32,582 nt of DNA from Bacteroidota bacterium. GTDB taxonomy: Bacteria > Bacteroidota > Bacteroidia > Bacteroidales > GCA-2748055. The notes beneath the pieces are model-generated. The model did no database searches. It saw nothing but the letters and a program-made list of their open reading frames with translations, and was not told where the DNA came from. The DNA lies in the NCBI GenBank assembly GCA_024640885.1, contig JAHEEC010000044.1, positions 1-32,582 on the forward strand, read 5' to 3'. This document shows, one piece after another, positions 31,756-32,582 of this stretch; position 1 is the first letter of the stretch; each line of letters begins with the position of its first letter. A program made the translations under genes and the position numbers.

Positions 31756-32487
31756 TTACCATTTTCTGCTTTGAAGCAAGGTCCTCGTTCCCATGATGAA
31801 CAGCACCATCACACCCAGAAAATAAAGGAGATCCCGCGAATCGAGGACGCCCCTGCTCATGGAGTTATAATGGTAACCGATGCCCAGGCGCGTGATGAAG
31901 AAAGAGATCTGGCCCGCCCCGGCCAGGCCGCTAAGGAATTCAAATCCCAGGTACATGAGGAATGAAACAAATACTGCCACGATAAAGGCCACGATCTGGT
32001 TTCCGGTGAGTGCCGATGCAAATATACCGATGGCTGCATAGATTCCACCCAGGAACAGCAACCCCGCATAGGATCCCCAGGTACCACCCATATCCATGTT
32101 CCCGGCTGGATTCCCCAGCCTGGCCACCGACCAGAAATAGATGAGGGTGGGGATCAGTGAACAGAGGACCAGTGCCCAGGATGCGAGAAATTTGGCCAGG
32201 ATGATCTGCAATTCACTTACCGGTCTTGTATAAAGCAGCTCCAGGGTGCCATTGCGTTTCTCCTCGGAGATCATTCTCATGGTAATGGCAGGGACCAGGA
32301 AGAGGAATACCCAGGGCGCAATGGAAAAGAGGGAATCCAGGGAGGAATACCCGTTTTCGATCACGTTGAACTGACCGGGAAGTATCCAGATAAAGAGGCT
32401 GTTGAGCAGGAGAAAAACGGCGATCACCACGTACCCGGTCAGGCTGCTGAAAAATCCAGTGATCTCCTTTTTGAAAAGTGCCCACAT
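31756..32487 (-). CDS. gldF: ABC-2 type permease, GldF family
   Basis: A 243-residue inner-membrane protein with six predicted helices (about residues 16-36, 56-76, 105-125, 140-160, 167-190, 220-236). The N-terminus MWALFKKEITGFFSSLTGYV and the cytoplasmic loop SEEKRNGTLELLYTRPVS are typical of ABC-2 permeases that work with GldG. It forms the transport pore of the Gld ABC complex, with an ATPase encoded elsewhere. It leads directly into gldG. The transported substrate in gliding bacteria is not settled, and the presence of gldFG alone does not prove gliding. Confidence 0.93.
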   Translation of the reverse strand: MWALFKKEITGFFSSLTGYVVIAVFLLLNSLFIWILPGQFNVIENGYSSLDSLFSIAPWVFLFLVPAITMRMISEEKRNGTLELLYTRPVSELQIILAKFLASWALVLCSLIPTLIYFWSVARLGNPAGNMDMGGTWGSYAGLLFLGGIYAAIGIFASALTGNQIVAFIVAVFVSFLMYLGFEFLSGLAGAGQISFFITRLGIGYHYNSMSRGVLDSRDLLYFLGVMVLFIMGTRTLLQSRKW

Positions 32488-32500
32488 ACCTAATGAACGA

Positions 32501-32581
32501 TTAAAACTTAAATTTCGCCTGTGGAAGGCTCGAAGCAGGAAGATCCCTGAAATCCATCAACCGTATTTCATGAAAATAGAA
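32501..32581 (-). CDS. Possible 3' end of an upstream gene (partial)
   Basis: One minus-strand frame is open from the right edge to a TAA at 32501-32503, ending 13 bases before gldF, with a 26-residue tail (…PQAKFKF). The other two minus frames have stops within 30 bases of the edge, and the spacing fits an operon. Too little is visible to name it. Confidence 0.35.
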   Translation of the reverse strand, partial: FYFHEIRLMDFRDLPASSLPQAKFKF

Positions 32582-32582
32582 G

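Overview
The window looks like chromosome from a member of the Bacteroidota, most likely a marine or anaerobic Bacteroidales/Marinilabiliales-type lineage at moderate GC. The reasons are the gliding/ABC genes gldF and gldG with a DUF4340 partner, a TamL-type outer-membrane barrel, a GWxTD lipoprotein, a DUF4136 lipoprotein, a PS-10-type serine peptidase, promoters of the TTG-N20-TAnnTTTG type, and A-rich leaders without clear Shine-Dalgarno sites. I see no rRNA, tRNA, CRISPR array, insertion sequence or phage gene. The longest gene-free stretch is about 134 bases (10482-10615), in which I see nothing beyond AT-rich spacer.

Layout. (1) Plus strand, 2-2650: the 3' end of a TamL/Omp85 barrel, a YbdG-like MscS channel, and an Lrp/AsnC regulator. 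(2) Minus strand, 6696 down to 2647: ABC-F ATPase, GWxTD lipoprotein, and RlmB-type rRNA methyltransferase, packed with gaps of 2-10 bases. (3) Plus, 6816-8729: membrane-anchored DUF302 protein and RlmD-type rRNA methyltransferase. (4) Minus, 16079 down to 8745: a hybrid sensor kinase with a degenerate receiver, a GH5 glycosidase, a sialate O-acetylesterase-type esterase, a small secreted protein, and an alanine/sodium symporter carrying a large insert. (5) Plus, 16201-17894: DUF2461 protein and two tandem thioredoxins, one cytosolic and one lipid-anchored. (6) Minus, 19341 down to 18061: DUF4136 lipoprotein and a small outer-membrane barrel. (7) Plus, 19458-25766: endonuclease IV, pyruvate kinase, HD-domain protein, M14 zinc carboxypeptidase, PS-10-like serine peptidase. 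(8) Minus, from the window end down to 25774: gldF, gldG, DUF4340, dnaN, DnaQ-like exonuclease, FAH-family enzyme, metallo-beta-lactamase-fold hydrolase.

Most genes are housekeeping or envelope functions. Two regions may hold less ordinary biology. One is the kinase-glycosidase-esterase-symporter block, where the kinase's receiver has lost both the phosphoacceptor Asp and the conserved Lys, and the symporter carries about 100 extra residues between membrane helices. The other is the thioredoxin pair, which shares a promoter region with a 17-base dyad and ends in a strong terminator. I found no clear evidence of a wholly new multi-gene system; the findings are graded accordingly.
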